From Phallus indusiatus (Eukaryota > Basidiomycota > Agaricomycetes > Phallales > Phallaceae): a stretch of DNA of 64,000 bases. The DNA is taken from positions 338,546 through 402,545 of the forward strand of contig JAQFWX010000040.1 in NCBI GenBank assembly GCA_027605045.1, in the 5' to 3' direction. The notes beneath the pieces were generated by a model. The model did no database searches. It had not been told where the DNA came from and saw only the letters and a program-made list of their open reading frames with translations. The translations under genes were made by a program, and so were the position numbers. Within the stretch, counting starts at the first letter, position 1; each line of letters begins with the position of its first letter. Below are positions 1-10,451 of the stretch, in pieces.

Positions 1-1
1 G

Positions 2-1573
2 GAGGAGGAGGATCTTCTACGCCAGATTCGCAAGGCCAATCGGGAAGGCAAGGTTGAGGATAGTGTGTCCAAAGCCGTTGCAACACTTCGTGCACTGGGT
101 GGTCGTTCAGCTCACTCGTCGGAATGGTTTGAAGACCAGGACCTCCTCTACTATCGCGGCAAGGTTTATGTGCCAAATGTGGACGAATTGCGTCGGAAAA
201 TCCTTTCCAGACACCACGACACCAAACTCGGTGGTCACCCGGGTCGTTTCAAGACTCTTGAGCTCGTTTCGCGCACCTTTTGGTGGCCAGGTGTCTCTAG
301 GTATGTACAACGCTATGTAGAGGCCTGCGACATGTGTCTACGTACGAAACCGTCTCGTCATGCCCCCTATGGACTTCTCCGACCCACAGAAGTGCCAAGT
401 CGACCTTGGGAACACATCTCAGTCGACTTCATCGTGGAGCTGCCAGAATCCAACGGTTTCGACGCAATCCTCTCTGTTGTCGACTCTCTCACCAAACGGG
501 TTCATTTCGTGCCGACATTTACGACACTTGACGCGACAGGTCTGGCCCGATTGTACCTCCAGCACGTCTGGAAGCTCCATGGGCTTCCCATGAAGGTGAT
601 CTCTGACAGGGGCCCCCAGTTCGCGTCCCGCTTCACGCAGGAGCTTTCTAGGCTCCTTGGCATACGGCTTGCACCCTCTACTGCATATCATCCTCAAACC
701 GATGGTCAGACAGAACGCGTCAACGCAGAAGTCGAACAGTACCTTCGACTCTTCACCTCTGAGCGACAGGATGACTGGGACCAGCTACTGCCCATGGCTG
801 AGTTCGCATACAACAACCATGTGCACTCAGCCACGCGTTCGACACCTTTTGAGCTCGACACTGGACGACATCCTCGCATGGGATTCGAACCGCAGGTTGC
901 CGACTCGAAGATCGAATCTGTCAACGAGTTCAAGACGCGTATGGAATCGACGATAGAGGAAGCCAAGGCCGCTATAGCCAGGTCGAAAGACGAGATGGCC
1001 AAGTATTACGATCGGAAACACATCCCAGCACCTGAATACAAGGTTGGCGACAAGGTATACCTCGATTCGAGCGACATCCGCACCACCAGACCTTCCGCCA
1101 AATTGTCGCATCGGTACCTAGGCCCATTTCCGATAGTCAACAAGGTCGGATCCCATGCATACAGGCTACGTCTACCACTGTCGATGTCAAGACTCCACCC
1201 CGTCTTCCATGTCGGGAAGTTACGTCCAAAGGTCGAAGATACGATCCCGGGTCGTCGTGTTAAGGCTCCACCACCTCCTGAGGTCAGAGACGACGGTGAA
1301 CACTACGTCGTGGAACGGATTCTGGACAGTCGTGTCTTCCGGAGACGACTCGAGTATAAGGTGCGTTGGGAAGGCTATGGTCCCGAGCACGATCAGTGGG
1401 AACCCGAGTCGAATATTGCAGCCCCAGATCTCATTAAGGAATTCCACCGCGAACATCCGAGTGCGCCACGCTCGATAAATGGCCTTCTTTTCCATCGTCG
1501 CCCTCGGTTTGATTTTTCTAAGTTACAAGCGTCATTAGTCGAAGCTACAGGCGTCGGGACGCCGCCTCGTTGA
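2..1573 (+). CDS. Ty3/gypsy polyprotein, C-terminal part (integrase and chromodomain) of the outer element; 5' end outside window
   Basis: The frame is open from the window edge to a TGA ending at 1573, so the 5' part (gag, protease, RT, RNase H) lies outside. The order seen is an HHCC zinc-binding integrase N-domain at about 205-345 (His-His then CDMC), an integrase core at about 390-760, and a chromodomain at about 1295-1440. The core has the DDE residues in DFIVELP, SDRGPQF and TDGQTERVN. The chromodomain has aromatic cage-like positions in YVVERIL, YKVRWEGY and WEPESN. This is the layout of a chromovirus: integrase inserts the cDNA and the chromodomain is thought to steer it to modified chromatin. 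No frameshift occurs in 1.57 kb, so this copy was probably young when the second element landed in its 3' LTR. The GTG at 65 is not a start codon. Confidence 0.93.
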   Translation, partial: EEEDLLRQIRKANREGKVEDSVSKAVATLRALGGRSAHSSEWFEDQDLLYYRGKVYVPNVDELRRKILSRHHDTKLGGHPGRFKTLELVSRTFWWPGVSRYVQRYVEACDMCLRTKPSRHAPYGLLRPTEVPSRPWEHISVDFIVELPESNGFDAILSVVDSLTKRVHFVPTFTTLDATGLARLYLQHVWKLHGLPMKVISDRGPQFASRFTQELSRLLGIRLAPSTAYHPQTDGQTERVNAEVEQYLRLFTSERQDDWDQLLPMAEFAYNNHVHSATRSTPFELDTGRHPRMGFEPQVADSKIESVNEFKTRMESTIEEAKAAIARSKDEMAKYYDRKHIPAPEYKVGDKVYLDSSDIRTTRPSAKLSHRYLGPFPIVNKVGSHAYRLRLPLSMSRLHPVFHVGKLRPKVEDTIPGRRVKAPPPPEVRDDGEHYVVERILDSRVFRRRLEYKVRWEGYGPEHDQWEPESNIAAPDLIKEFHREHPSAPRSINGLLFHRRPRFDFSKLQASLVEATGVGTPPR

Positions 1574-1584
1574 AAGGGGAATGG
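1572..1584 (+). other. Polypurine tract of the outer Ty3 element
   Basis: A purine-rich stretch (GAAAGGGGAATGG, with one T) lies directly before TGTCAG. This is the expected position for plus-strand priming next to a 3' LTR. Confidence 0.6.
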
Positions 1585-1637
1585 TGTCAGGGTACGCTAC
1601 CGCGTCCCCTTATTTTCCTTATTTATTATCATCGGTA
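1585..1637 (+). repeat. 3' LTR of outer Ty3 element, left piece (split by nested insertion)
   Basis: It starts with TGTCAG straight after the polypurine tract and runs for 53 bp to the insertion point. It resumes at 10102, counting the duplicated CGGTA once, and ends in CTAACA at 10451, giving an LTR of about 398 bp. The matching 5' LTR is outside the window, so the ends are inferred from TG...CA and the polypurine tract. Confidence 0.7.
1633..1637. other. Target-site duplication (left) of the nested Ty3 element
   Basis: CGGTA directly before the left LTR is repeated at 10102-10106 directly after the right LTR. Five bp is the usual size for Ty3/gypsy integrases. Confidence 0.9.
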
Positions 1638-2263
1638 TGTCACGCCCGCGTAACACCTCGCTTAAACGGAGCTCCGCTCATTCCTTTTCCGTACCTCGCT
1701 TATATTCTTTTGTTTCCCCGTTCCGATCCATTTCCTCTTCCGTCCTTGTTATCTTGTTGTAACCCGTTTCAGGTCTCTATTTAGTTTCATAGCTATTTAA
1801 AGATCGAGCTTCCTGTAACTACTTCTCCAGTTCTGATATAGATCTTATTCCGCCCAATCTCCCACACGTTTCACATCTCGATCCAATCTCATCTAAGATC
1901 CCCTGTCGTCGTTGACGACGTCTTCGAGCGTCGTCGGCGACGCTCTGTCTATCTTCTTCAACAACTACCTCTGACCAACCCCTCCGACCCTCAATCCTAC
2001 GTCGCAGCCACGCTGCGCACTCCCAGACCTCATCCTCATCTCTCCGACCCTAGACCCAGCCTCGAGACATCGCAGCTTCGCAGCTCAGTCTCAATCCTAG
2101 CAACCCCGACGTCACTTGTACATCGGAGACCCAGCCCGACCCGAAATTGTTGGTGACGCACCGTGAGGGCGCAACTCAAGAGTAAGTTGAAGCCGACCAA
2201 CATCCGACCTACGTCCGATCCTGTCCGAGCCTCGCTTAGTCATCCCGACCCCGGCGCGTAACA
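1638..2263 (+). repeat. 5' LTR of nested Ty3 element (626 bp)
   Basis: It starts TGTCACGCCC and ends CGCGTAACA, and matches 9476-10101 base for base by eye. It should carry the promoter and the R region. Confidence 0.95.
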
Positions 2264-2314
2264 GTATATCAGAACTGACACTCACGTGCGTTTTCACTCC
2301 CGTTCCTGCCCACC

Positions 2315-4154
2315 ATGACCCGAACCGTTACTATCTCTCGGGTGGGTCAACCTTTTCCCATCCGAACTGATCCCGTATCACCTGCCCCTATTCCCACCAC
2401 CTCCGCGGACGAACGAGCAATCCGACGTTTGAATCGCGAAGCAAAGAAGGACCAGATCAATGGTATCACCAATGACACCACTGAAACCATCTCGACGAGG
2501 TTCTTCGATGCTCAAGAACAACGTCAGCATCGTGAGTCCATGATCGCATCTGTCCGACCCCTTCCCTCTGGCGATGAGATCATTCCCGCGACTCCACAAT
2601 CTTCCGAGGCCGCGTCGACCCCACGTCCTTCTCGAAAGAAGAAAAGCAAAGGCAAGGCCCGCGCTAGAACCCCCTCCGAAGACCAGTACGATTCCGAGTC
2701 TTCCGAGGACTCTTACAACGGCATCGGTCGTCGTCGCCACCATCACCGCCAACACAGATCCGAGCCTGGTGCATCCGGGCAAGCCCCAGAACCACCTCCT
2801 AACCCATCTCCGAACCCACCTCCCAGCAGTCACACCCCAGTCGACTCTCCAGGTCGTGGTCCTAGAAGAAACCCGACTCCTCCCGCTTCCGAACCTCCTC
2901 CTCCGCCACCTCCCAGACAACCCCGTTTCCAACCACCCCGTGGACCTCCCAGCGACCCTGGTGATGATGATGATGATCCTGATGATGAGTCTAGCGACTC
3001 TGAGTCACGTCGTCGTCGTCGCCGACGTGGTCACCGCTCGCGACGCTCAAGACGCTCTCGTTCCCGTTCCCGATCCCCTTCTGGTGGCTACATCAGAACA
3101 AAAGATCTCTCGGCACTGATTAAGGCTATCACCGAGAGTACTGGGGAACTCGGCGGGGACAAGTCCGGTGTCAAAGCTCGCGATCCCGACACCTATGATG
3201 GTTCCAGTGACGAGAAGCTTCGCATTTCGTCTACCAGTGCGACCTTTATTTCATGGCCCAGCCCAAGAAGTTCAAAGAAGACACTGCCAAGGTGGCTTTC
3301 GCCATCTCCTTCCTCCGAGGCAGTGCCATGTCCTACTTCCGAACCTTCGGTGCATCTCGCGATGTCATCGTTGCCCACGACTTCCTGCACAACTGGAAGG
3401 CCTTCATCACCAAACTCAACAACCTCTTCGGTTCCTTCAACCCCGAAGATGAGGATGAAGACGCCATCCATCGCATCGCCTTCCCCAATGATGGTAAGGC
3501 CACCGAGTACTTTATCAAGTTCGCCGAGTACCAGAACCGCGTCTCCTTTGACGATCGGTCCCTCCGTTACATTGTCCGCCGAGCCATTCCCGAACGCATC
3601 CGAGCGGCCATCACCAATCAAGGCCTCCGAGACGACACTTTCGAACAGCTCCGTCAAGCCGTTCTTAAGGTCGATAGCCAATATTGGTCCAAGAAGAGTC
3701 GCGAAGAGAACGAGCGCAAGGAATATCAAGCCTTGCAAGCCAAGTTCAGTAAGTACGACAAGAAGAACAACTCGTCCTCTAGTTCGGCGAAGCCATCTGC
3801 GACGTCGAACGACTCTGCATCTAAGTCCAACAGCAACAGCAGCAACAACAGCAACAGCAACAACAGCAACAACGGCAACAACAAAAACAAGCCGAAGACT
3901 TCGACAACCCCGGGACCCAAGCCTGAACACCTAGGACCTGATGGTAAGCTTACAGCTACCGAGAAGGACCGTCGAGTCAAGGAAGGCTTGTGCCTCATCT
4001 GTGCAACCAAGGGACACATGGCCCGAGATTGCCCCGATCCCGCAACAACAACAGCAGCAGCAGCAACAACAAACCTGCTAAAGCTCGTGCCGCAACTGCT
4101 ACCGAACCTTTGTCGTCCATTCCCGAGGCGACAATCGAAGAGGTAAAAAACTAG
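2315..4154 (+). pseudogene. gag: gag of nested Ty3 element, frame broken
   Basis: The ATG at 2315 opens a Pro/Ser/Arg-rich N-terminal region of about 300 codons, with poly-Pro, poly-Asp and an RRRRRR/RSRSRS tract. A capsid-like region follows at about 3225-3740 (KKFKEDTAKVAF, GSAMSYFRTF, QYWSKKSREE), then an Asn/Ser linker of CAG/CAA triplets and a CCHC zinc knuckle at about 3991-4032 (CX2CX4HX4C) that binds RNA. The reading frame changes at about 3223, at the C4 run 4032-4035 and at the A6 run 4145-4150. Each change is explained by one missing base. A zinc knuckle directly upstream of protease suggests one continuous gag-pol frame in the parent element. Gag would form the virus-like particle. 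Confidence 0.85.
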
Positions 4155-7100
4155 TCTGCGACCCACCAGAAACTCGTCCTGTGGGTCGTAAAGACCTCAC
4201 AGAACGAGTCCCCGTTTCTCCTGTCTCTGTTTCTTTTGATTCCGATTCTCTTGACTATAAAACATTAAAAGCAGTTAAATTTCTTCGTTTCAATTCCGTA
4301 GCTCTTTCCGATCCCAAATCTTGTATATTGAACTTAACGTCCGAAATCCTTCCCGACCCCTTCCGAGGTCTTGTTGACTCCGGTTCCTCTAATTGTTTCA
4401 TAGATAGTGACTTTGTTAAGAAAAACGACTTAGTTACCGAACCTATTGACCCGATCCCCATTATGCTTATCGATGGTACTGTTAACAATCATGTATCTAG
4501 TGTAGCTTCCTTCCCGTCCGCTTCCCCTCTGGAGAAGTACTCCCGATCCCTTTCTACGTGACACCCCTGGAATCAACCTGCGCTGTAGTACTTGGGCATG
4601 ACTGGCTCCTCCGCTACAATCCTTTGATTGACTGGAGATTGAGCAGTGTAACCTTCCGAGACTCAGTAAAGGGCGAAACCTTCCCGAAGTCGACCTATGT
4701 GCGCGCAGCCTCGCTCACGCACACCGTGGACCCTGTCGTCCAACCCTCCCTAGAACTGTCACGTCCCGAATATCCCGTACAACCAATTGACATTGGTTTC
4801 CTGACTGCGACTTCCTTTATGCGCGCTTGCAAAGTTAAAGGTTCGTCGGCATTTAAACTCAATTTCCCTAGGTCCCAGCCCGCTGAGCTCCACGCTCGCG
4901 CTGCATCTTTGGAATCTCCCGACCCTTCCTCTGTTCCTTCCGAGTACCACGACTTCGCCGATGTCTTTTCCAAGCAACAGGCCAACTCGTTACCTCCTCA
5001 TCGACAATACGACCTTCAAATCGTTTTGGAAGAAGGTACCTCACCCCTCTAGGGCCCATCTACTCACTGTCCCCTAGAGAGCTCGAGGCCCTTCGCGAAT
5101 TCCTGGATGAAAACATCGCAAGTGGTTTCATCCGACCCTCAACGTCGCCTCATGGCGCACCCGTCCTTTTCGTCAAGAAAAGGATGGCTCCCTCCGCCTC
5201 TGTGTGGATTTCCGTGGTCTCAACAAGATCACGAAGAAGGACCGTTATCCCCTTCCATTAATCTCCGACCTCTTAGACTCGCCTCGCAAGGCTCGCATCT
5301 ACTCCAAGATCGACTTGCAACACGCGTTCCATCTTGTTCGCGTTGCAGAAGGTGATGAATGGAAAACGGCCTTTAGGACTCGTTATGGCTCGTTCGAGTG
5401 GCTAGTGATGCCCTTTGGATTGTCTAACGCCCCCTCAGTATTCCAACGATTTGTCAACGAGGTCTTCGCCGACCTCTTAGATACTTCTGTTGTAGCTTAC
5501 ATTGACGATCTATTAGTCTACTCTGACAGCCTAGAAGAACATGTCCAACATGTGCGCGAAGTCTTGCGAAGACTCCGCCACCATAAGCTTTATGCTTCCG
5601 CTAAGAAGTGTGTTTGGCACACTGACAAGGTCGAATTCCTCGGCTTTGTCCTCGGCACAGAAGGGCTCTCGATGGACCCTTCCAAGGTCGAAGTAATCCA
5701 GAAGTGGCCTCCCCCTCGTAGGACCAAGGATATTCAGTCCTTCCTCGGGTTTGCCAACTTCTATCGTCGTTTCATCCATGACTACTCCAAAATAACAGTG
5801 CCACTAACACGTTTAACACGTAAAGGTACTGACTGGGATTGGACAGAAGAGTGCCAGCGAGCTTTCGATGCTCTCAAGGCCGCCTTCACCACCGCACCCG
5901 TCCTCACCCATTGGATTCCCGATGCACCCCTTGTCATTGAAACTGACGCTTCGGACTACGCCCGCCGCGATCCTTTCCATCTATGTGAATGGTGACCTCC
6001 ACCCTATCGCCTTTCACTCTAGGACTTTCACTAGTCCCGAACTCAACTACGACGTCCACGATAAAGAATTATTGGCCATCTTCGAGGCCTTTAAGCGCTG
6101 GCGTCACTACCTCGAGGGATCTGCGACCCCTATCGATGTCATCACCGACCATAAGAATCTCGTCTATTTCTCCTCTACCAAAATGCTAACCCGCCGTCAA
6201 GCCCGTTGGTCTGAGTACCTCTCTCAGTTCAACCTCGTCATTCGATTCCGACCTGGCCGCCAAGGCGCCAAGCCCGATGCTCTAACTCGACGGTGGGACG
6301 TCTACGCAAAAGAGGGGAGTAGCGACTATGCCACTGTCAATCCTCACAACTTCCGACCCATGTTTTCCCAAGACCAGTTGGCATCGTCCCTTAGAGCAAC
6401 ATACTTACTACCTCTAGCACTCCGAGGAGCCAAGATTATGGACATCGCCCAGCTCCATGAAGACATTCGCGCAGCCCTCCCTCATGATCCCCTATCCGCT
6501 CCCAACCTCGCATCCCCCTCCGACCCTTGGTCCTTGACCGATGGGTTACTCCGTTTCAAAGGCAAGATTTTCGTTCCCGACCAGAATGACCTTCGCCTAC
6601 GTGTTTTGCAAGACAAACACGACCATATCCTTGCCGGCCACTTCGGCCAGAACAAGACGCTCGAGCTAGTACAGCGTGAATACTACTGGCCCGAACTCCG
6701 CGACTTCGTTCAAAATTTCGCCAAGACCTGCGACACATGCCTCCGAAACAAGTCCCAACGTCATAAGCCTTACGGGTTCCTAAAGCAACTCCCCATTCCC
6801 GACAAGCCATGGAACTCGATAAGCATGGACTTCATCGAGAAGTTACCCGAGTCTGACAGTTTCACTGACATCCTCGTCATCGTAGATCGCCTAACCAAGC
6901 AGGTCATCTTCATTCCCACAGTCGACACCATCACCGCCCCGAGCTCGCCAAGCTCTTCGTCATGCATGTCTTCTCGAAACATGGTGTCCCGAGCCATGTC
7001 ACCTCCGACCGTGGTTCCGAATTTGTATCGAAGTTCTTCCGCTCCTTAGGCACCGCCCTCAACATGAAGCTCCACTTCACCTCAGGATATCACCCCGAGG

Positions 7101-7930
7101 GCGATGGACAAACAGAACGGATGAACCAGACCTTGGAACAGTACCTCCGCGTGTACTGTAACTACCAGCAGGATAACTGGTCCGAACTCTTACCACTCGC
7201 AGAGTTCGCGTACAACAACTCCATCTCTGCCACCACCGGAATTACTCCGTTCTTTGCCAACAAGGGCTACCACCCCAACCTCGAAGTCCACCTAGACCGT
7301 ATCCTCTCTTCCGAACCAGCCCGAACCTTCGTCACTGACCTCGGAGAACTCCATGAAGAACTCAAACAGCACATCGCCGATGCACAACGACGCTATCAGC
7401 ATAGTGCTGACTCGCGACGTTCCGAACCACCAGCATTCAAGATCGGCGACAAAGCCTACGTCAAATCCAAGTTCATCTCGACAACCCGACCCTCTAAGAA
7501 GCTCGCCGAAAGGTTCCTAGGACCTTACGAGATCATTGCCCAACCAGGCTCCCTGTCGTACACCCTCAAGCTCCCTCCTCACATGCGAGCCATCCACCCC
7601 GTGTTCCACGTATCCATGCTCGAACCCCACGTCCCGAACACCATTCCGAACCGAGTGCAACCTCCCCCACCACCAGTCGAAGTCGACAGCGTGATGGAGT
7701 ATGAGGTCGCCGAGGTTTTAGATTCCAAATTGGACCGACGTTGCCGTATACAGCTCCACTACTACGTACGATGGCTAGGCTACGAAGGCACCGATGAAGA
7801 GTTTTCCTGGATCAATGCCTCCGACATAGCCAACGCTCCCGATGTTGTGGCAGCGTTTCACGAAGCTTACCCCGACAAACCTGGCCCTGATCCGAAGTTT
7901 TTTAAACCTGTTCCCGAAGTAGATACTTGA
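4155..7930 (+). pseudogene. pol: pol of nested Ty3 element (protease, RT, RNase H, integrase, chromodomain), frame broken
   Basis: Domains in order: aspartic protease with a VDSGSS motif near 4373; RT at about 5060-5800 with the YIDD catalytic box at 5498-5509; RNase H from about 5935 (ETDASDYA) to 6290; integrase HHCC N-domain at about 6610-6745; core at about 6800-7110 (MDFIEKLP, SDRGSEF, EGDGQTERMN); chromodomain at about 7695-7860 (EYEVAEVLDS, YYVRWLGYEG). The frame changes near 4516, in the C4 run 5044-5047, the A4 run 5178-5181, near 5961-5966 and in the C4 run 6937-6940. All fit deletions, mostly in homopolymers. Each segment between breaks is otherwise well conserved. As written, no full polyprotein is made. 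See the finding on possible consensus errors. Confidence 0.9.
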
Positions 7931-8035
7931 ACATTTTTCCTCTTTTACTCTTTTTTCCCGAACTTTATCACACCTCGCTCGTAGAACAAGAAACAAAGAA
8001 AATTAAAATTCAAAAGAAAGTTATTAGTATAATAA

Positions 8036-9318
8036 TTATTCTATGTCCATGGTATCTTGGGTCTCGACGACCTCTTTTTCTCCCTCTTTCCTCTTTCCTT
8101 TCCCCTTCCCGACCTCCGTTTCTATTCCAGCTCCACCCTCCTCCCGATCTTCTTCCTCCTCTTCATCCGAGCCTTCCTCACTGTCCTCGACGGGCTCCTT
8201 CCCGACCTTACTAGACCCTTCACCGCGATCGTCGTCGAAATCTTCTATCGGCGACGTCAGCCGATGCCTGTCCCGCGCTCGCACCAATTCCGCCACGTCT
8301 TCCTCCGTCGCCAGTTTCATTGCTTCAGACGTCGGTTTCAACCATTTTTCGGGGTCGGGAACCTGTATGTATCCCGCCTTCTCCGCGGCACTGATGGCTG
8401 CCGTCACCGCCCGAGTCTGTGTCAAGCCCGTGGCAAACATGTTGCCCAAAATCTCCGTTATCTTCCGGAGCTCGACCACACCCGCCTCCAACGCCTTCAC
8501 CTTCCTCTCCTCGAGTCGCAAGGCCGCTTTCTCGGGAGAATCGTCCAGCTTCCGACGTTTGGCCGCTGGCTCGCCGCTCTCTTCCTTCGCCCAACTACAC
8601 TTTTTCTTCCGAGCCGTGCAAGTCAAGCATCGGCCAGCCGCTACGCCTGGGACTGGAACCTTGCAAGGCCAGCCCTTGCCCTTGCTGCCCTCTGGACCAC
8701 CGCGCTCACACCAGTAGCATCGCTGCTCTACAGGCAGCTCGAACCCGCCGATCTTGTTTACGTCGGTGGTCGCTTTTCCACTACGCTTTTTGGGGGGTTT
8801 GTCAACGATACCCTAAAAAACGTTGTCAGTACTTATTCCAATATTTCCGACGCACCCACCATGAAGTGGGCCGCCGGACCGACAGCGGCGACGTTCACTG
8901 CCTCCCATCCCATGGAGGCTAATGATTCGCCGAGGTCGCGAATGCCACGCACCTCATCTTCATCCAGAACCGAACCATCTATGACTTCGCGAGCGCGCTT
9001 GCCCGACAATTTTTTGGCCTCGGCAACCTCAGTCTCCCTCTTACGCCTCTCAGCCTCTTCTTTCTCCCTCTGCGCCTTTTCCCGAGCTTCCCGAGCTTCC
9101 CTTTCTTTACGCTCCTTCTCTTCTTTCTCCTCCCTTTCCCGACGTTCGCGCTCCAACCTTTCAGCTTCTGCTTTCCGAGCCTCCTCGACTTCCTCGCAGC
9201 GACTCCTGTAGATTTGACGCTGCAACTCCCGCTCTTTTTCCCGAACAATTTTAGGGACCTCGACATCGGGGTAGTCGGGGTCGGGAGTGAGTTGACGAAT
9301 GGTTGGAGGGACAGACAT
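8036..9318 (-). pseudogene. Antisense accessory ORF of nested Ty3 element: coiled coil plus cysteine cluster, unrecognised
   Basis: This lies convergent to pol, between pol and the 3' LTR. Reading on the minus strand, the likely start is the ATG at 9318 (MSVPPTIRQL). A long Glu/Arg/Lys heptad-like coiled coil follows at about 9240-9000. Block 1 closes at 8833. Block 2 is open from 8812 to 8036 in another frame. It has a cysteine cluster at about 8600-8720 (CYWCERGG, then PCK, then CLTCTARKKKC, i.e. CX2C...C...CX2CX6C), a basic patch AAKRRK, a predicted helix and a very acidic tail ending in TMDIE. The frame change coincides with a G6 run at 8792-8797; an in-frame TAA near 8845 also separates the blocks. 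The cysteine spacing suggests zinc binding, perhaps DNA binding. I do not recognise a named family. Coding on this strand is supported by long open frames and by composition. Confidence 0.6.
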
Positions 9319-9462
9319 TGAGCGTAGAATCAAGAATAAAAGGGTAACGACAGGACGTTGGGAAAAGTTTTTCCAAAGTCCACGTCTTTTATCCAACCAG
9401 CCCGAAGTTTTCAAACTCAGATGAAACATTAACCTCGCAAACGGCCGCGCGGTCGCGGCCTT

Positions 9463-9475
9463 AAGGGGGAGATAC
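9463..9475 (+). other. Polypurine tract of nested Ty3 element
   Basis: AAGGGGGAGATAC lies directly upstream of the 3' LTR start TGTCACG. Confidence 0.7.
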
Positions 9476-10101
9476 TGTCACGCCCGCGTAACACCTCGCT
9501 TAAACGGAGCTCCGCTCATTCCTTTTCCGTACCTCGCTTATATTCTTTTGTTTCCCCGTTCCGATCCATTTCCTCTTCCGTCCTTGTTATCTTGTTGTAA
9601 CCCGTTTCAGGTCTCTATTTAGTTTCATAGCTATTTAAAGATCGAGCTTCCTGTAACTACTTCTCCAGTTCTGATATAGATCTTATTCCGCCCAATCTCC
9701 CACACGTTTCACATCTCGATCCAATCTCATCTAAGATCCCCTGTCGTCGTTGACGACGTCTTCGAGCGTCGTCGGCGACGCTCTGTCTATCTTCTTCAAC
9801 AACTACCTCTGACCAACCCCTCCGACCCTCAATCCTACGTCGCAGCCACGCTGCGCACTCCCAGACCTCATCCTCATCTCTCCGACCCTAGACCCAGCCT
9901 CGAGACATCGCAGCTTCGCAGCTCAGTCTCAATCCTAGCAACCCCGACGTCACTTGTACATCGGAGACCCAGCCCGACCCGAAATTGTTGGTGACGCACC
10001 GTGAGGGCGCAACTCAAGAGTAAGTTGAAGCCGACCAACATCCGACCTACGTCCGATCCTGTCCGAGCCTCGCTTAGTCATCCCGACCCCGGCGCGTAAC
10101 A
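9476..10101 (+). repeat. 3' LTR of nested Ty3 element (626 bp)
   Basis: No mismatch seen against 1638-2263. It is followed at 10102 by the second copy of the CGGTA target duplication. Confidence 0.95.
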
Positions 10102-10106
10102 CGGTA
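10102..10106. other. Target-site duplication (right) of the nested Ty3 element
   Basis: CGGTA, identical to 1633-1637. Confidence 0.9.
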
Positions 10107-10451
10107 TATGTTTATTTCTATTTCATTTGCATTTCCCGTCCATTACTTCCACCTTCCGTTTCCTTGTTCTGCCTCTATTTCACCTTCTTTACTCGCGCGC
10201 GTCGCGCGCTCGTACTCGGCGTGATGCCCGTGACATCACGTCGCTTAGGTTCGGTTCGGGCGCCTAGCACTTAGCTGTGTCAGGGCCGCACGCCGCGTTA
10301 TCGTTTTTCATGTATATAGTCGCTGTCCCTAGAGTGAGGGTCCCTAAGCTTGTTCTCTTAGGATCCCCTCCCTCTAGGTGAGTAGTATAGTTATCGTCCA
10401 ATATAGTACTTAGGATCCCCTCCCTCTAGCCTGAGCTGAGTAGCCCTAACA
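10107..10451 (+). repeat. 3' LTR of outer Ty3 element, right piece
   Basis: This continues the split outer LTR and ends CCCTAACA at 10451. A short motif (TTAGGATCCCCTCCCTCTAG) occurs twice, near 10358 and 10411. The right border is set independently: the FunK1 coding sequence on the minus strand is open up to 10452 and is lost exactly here. Confidence 0.75.

Larger units (their letters stand above)
1638..10101 (+). mobile_element. Complete nested Ty3/gypsy (chromovirus) LTR retrotransposon, 8464 bp
   Basis: Two 626-bp LTRs starting TGTCACG and ending GTAACA flank gag, pol and an antisense ORF. A 5-bp duplication (CGGTA) flanks the whole. Pol order is protease, RT, RNase H, integrase, chromodomain, so it is Ty3/gypsy and not Ty1/copia. 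I read the two LTRs side by side and found no difference, which points to very recent insertion. The coding frame is nevertheless broken at about eight sites, each best explained by loss of one or two bases. The element sits inside the 3' LTR of another Ty3 element in the same orientation. The region from 7931 to 9475 between pol and the 3' LTR is unusually long and is filled by the antisense ORF. Confidence 0.95.

Noticed and set aside
2264..2285. tRNA primer-binding site after the 5' LTR
   Set aside because: The sequence after the LTR (GTATATCAGAACTGAC) resembles the start of some initiator-tRNA sites only loosely, and self-priming is possible in this group. I could not assign a primer.
2378..2932. 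Minus-strand open frames over gag
   Set aside because: Mirror frames of the Pro/Ser/Arg-rich gag N terminus.
4021..4160. Programmed ribosomal frameshift between gag and pol
   Set aside because: The frame changes here are two of about eight similar base losses, most in homopolymers. A programmed site would be single and would not need the others.
8043..9211. Plus-strand open frames over the antisense ORF (up to 384 codons)
   Set aside because: They are Ser/Arg/Leu-rich mirror frames of the Glu/Lys/Arg-rich minus-strand protein, with no domain.
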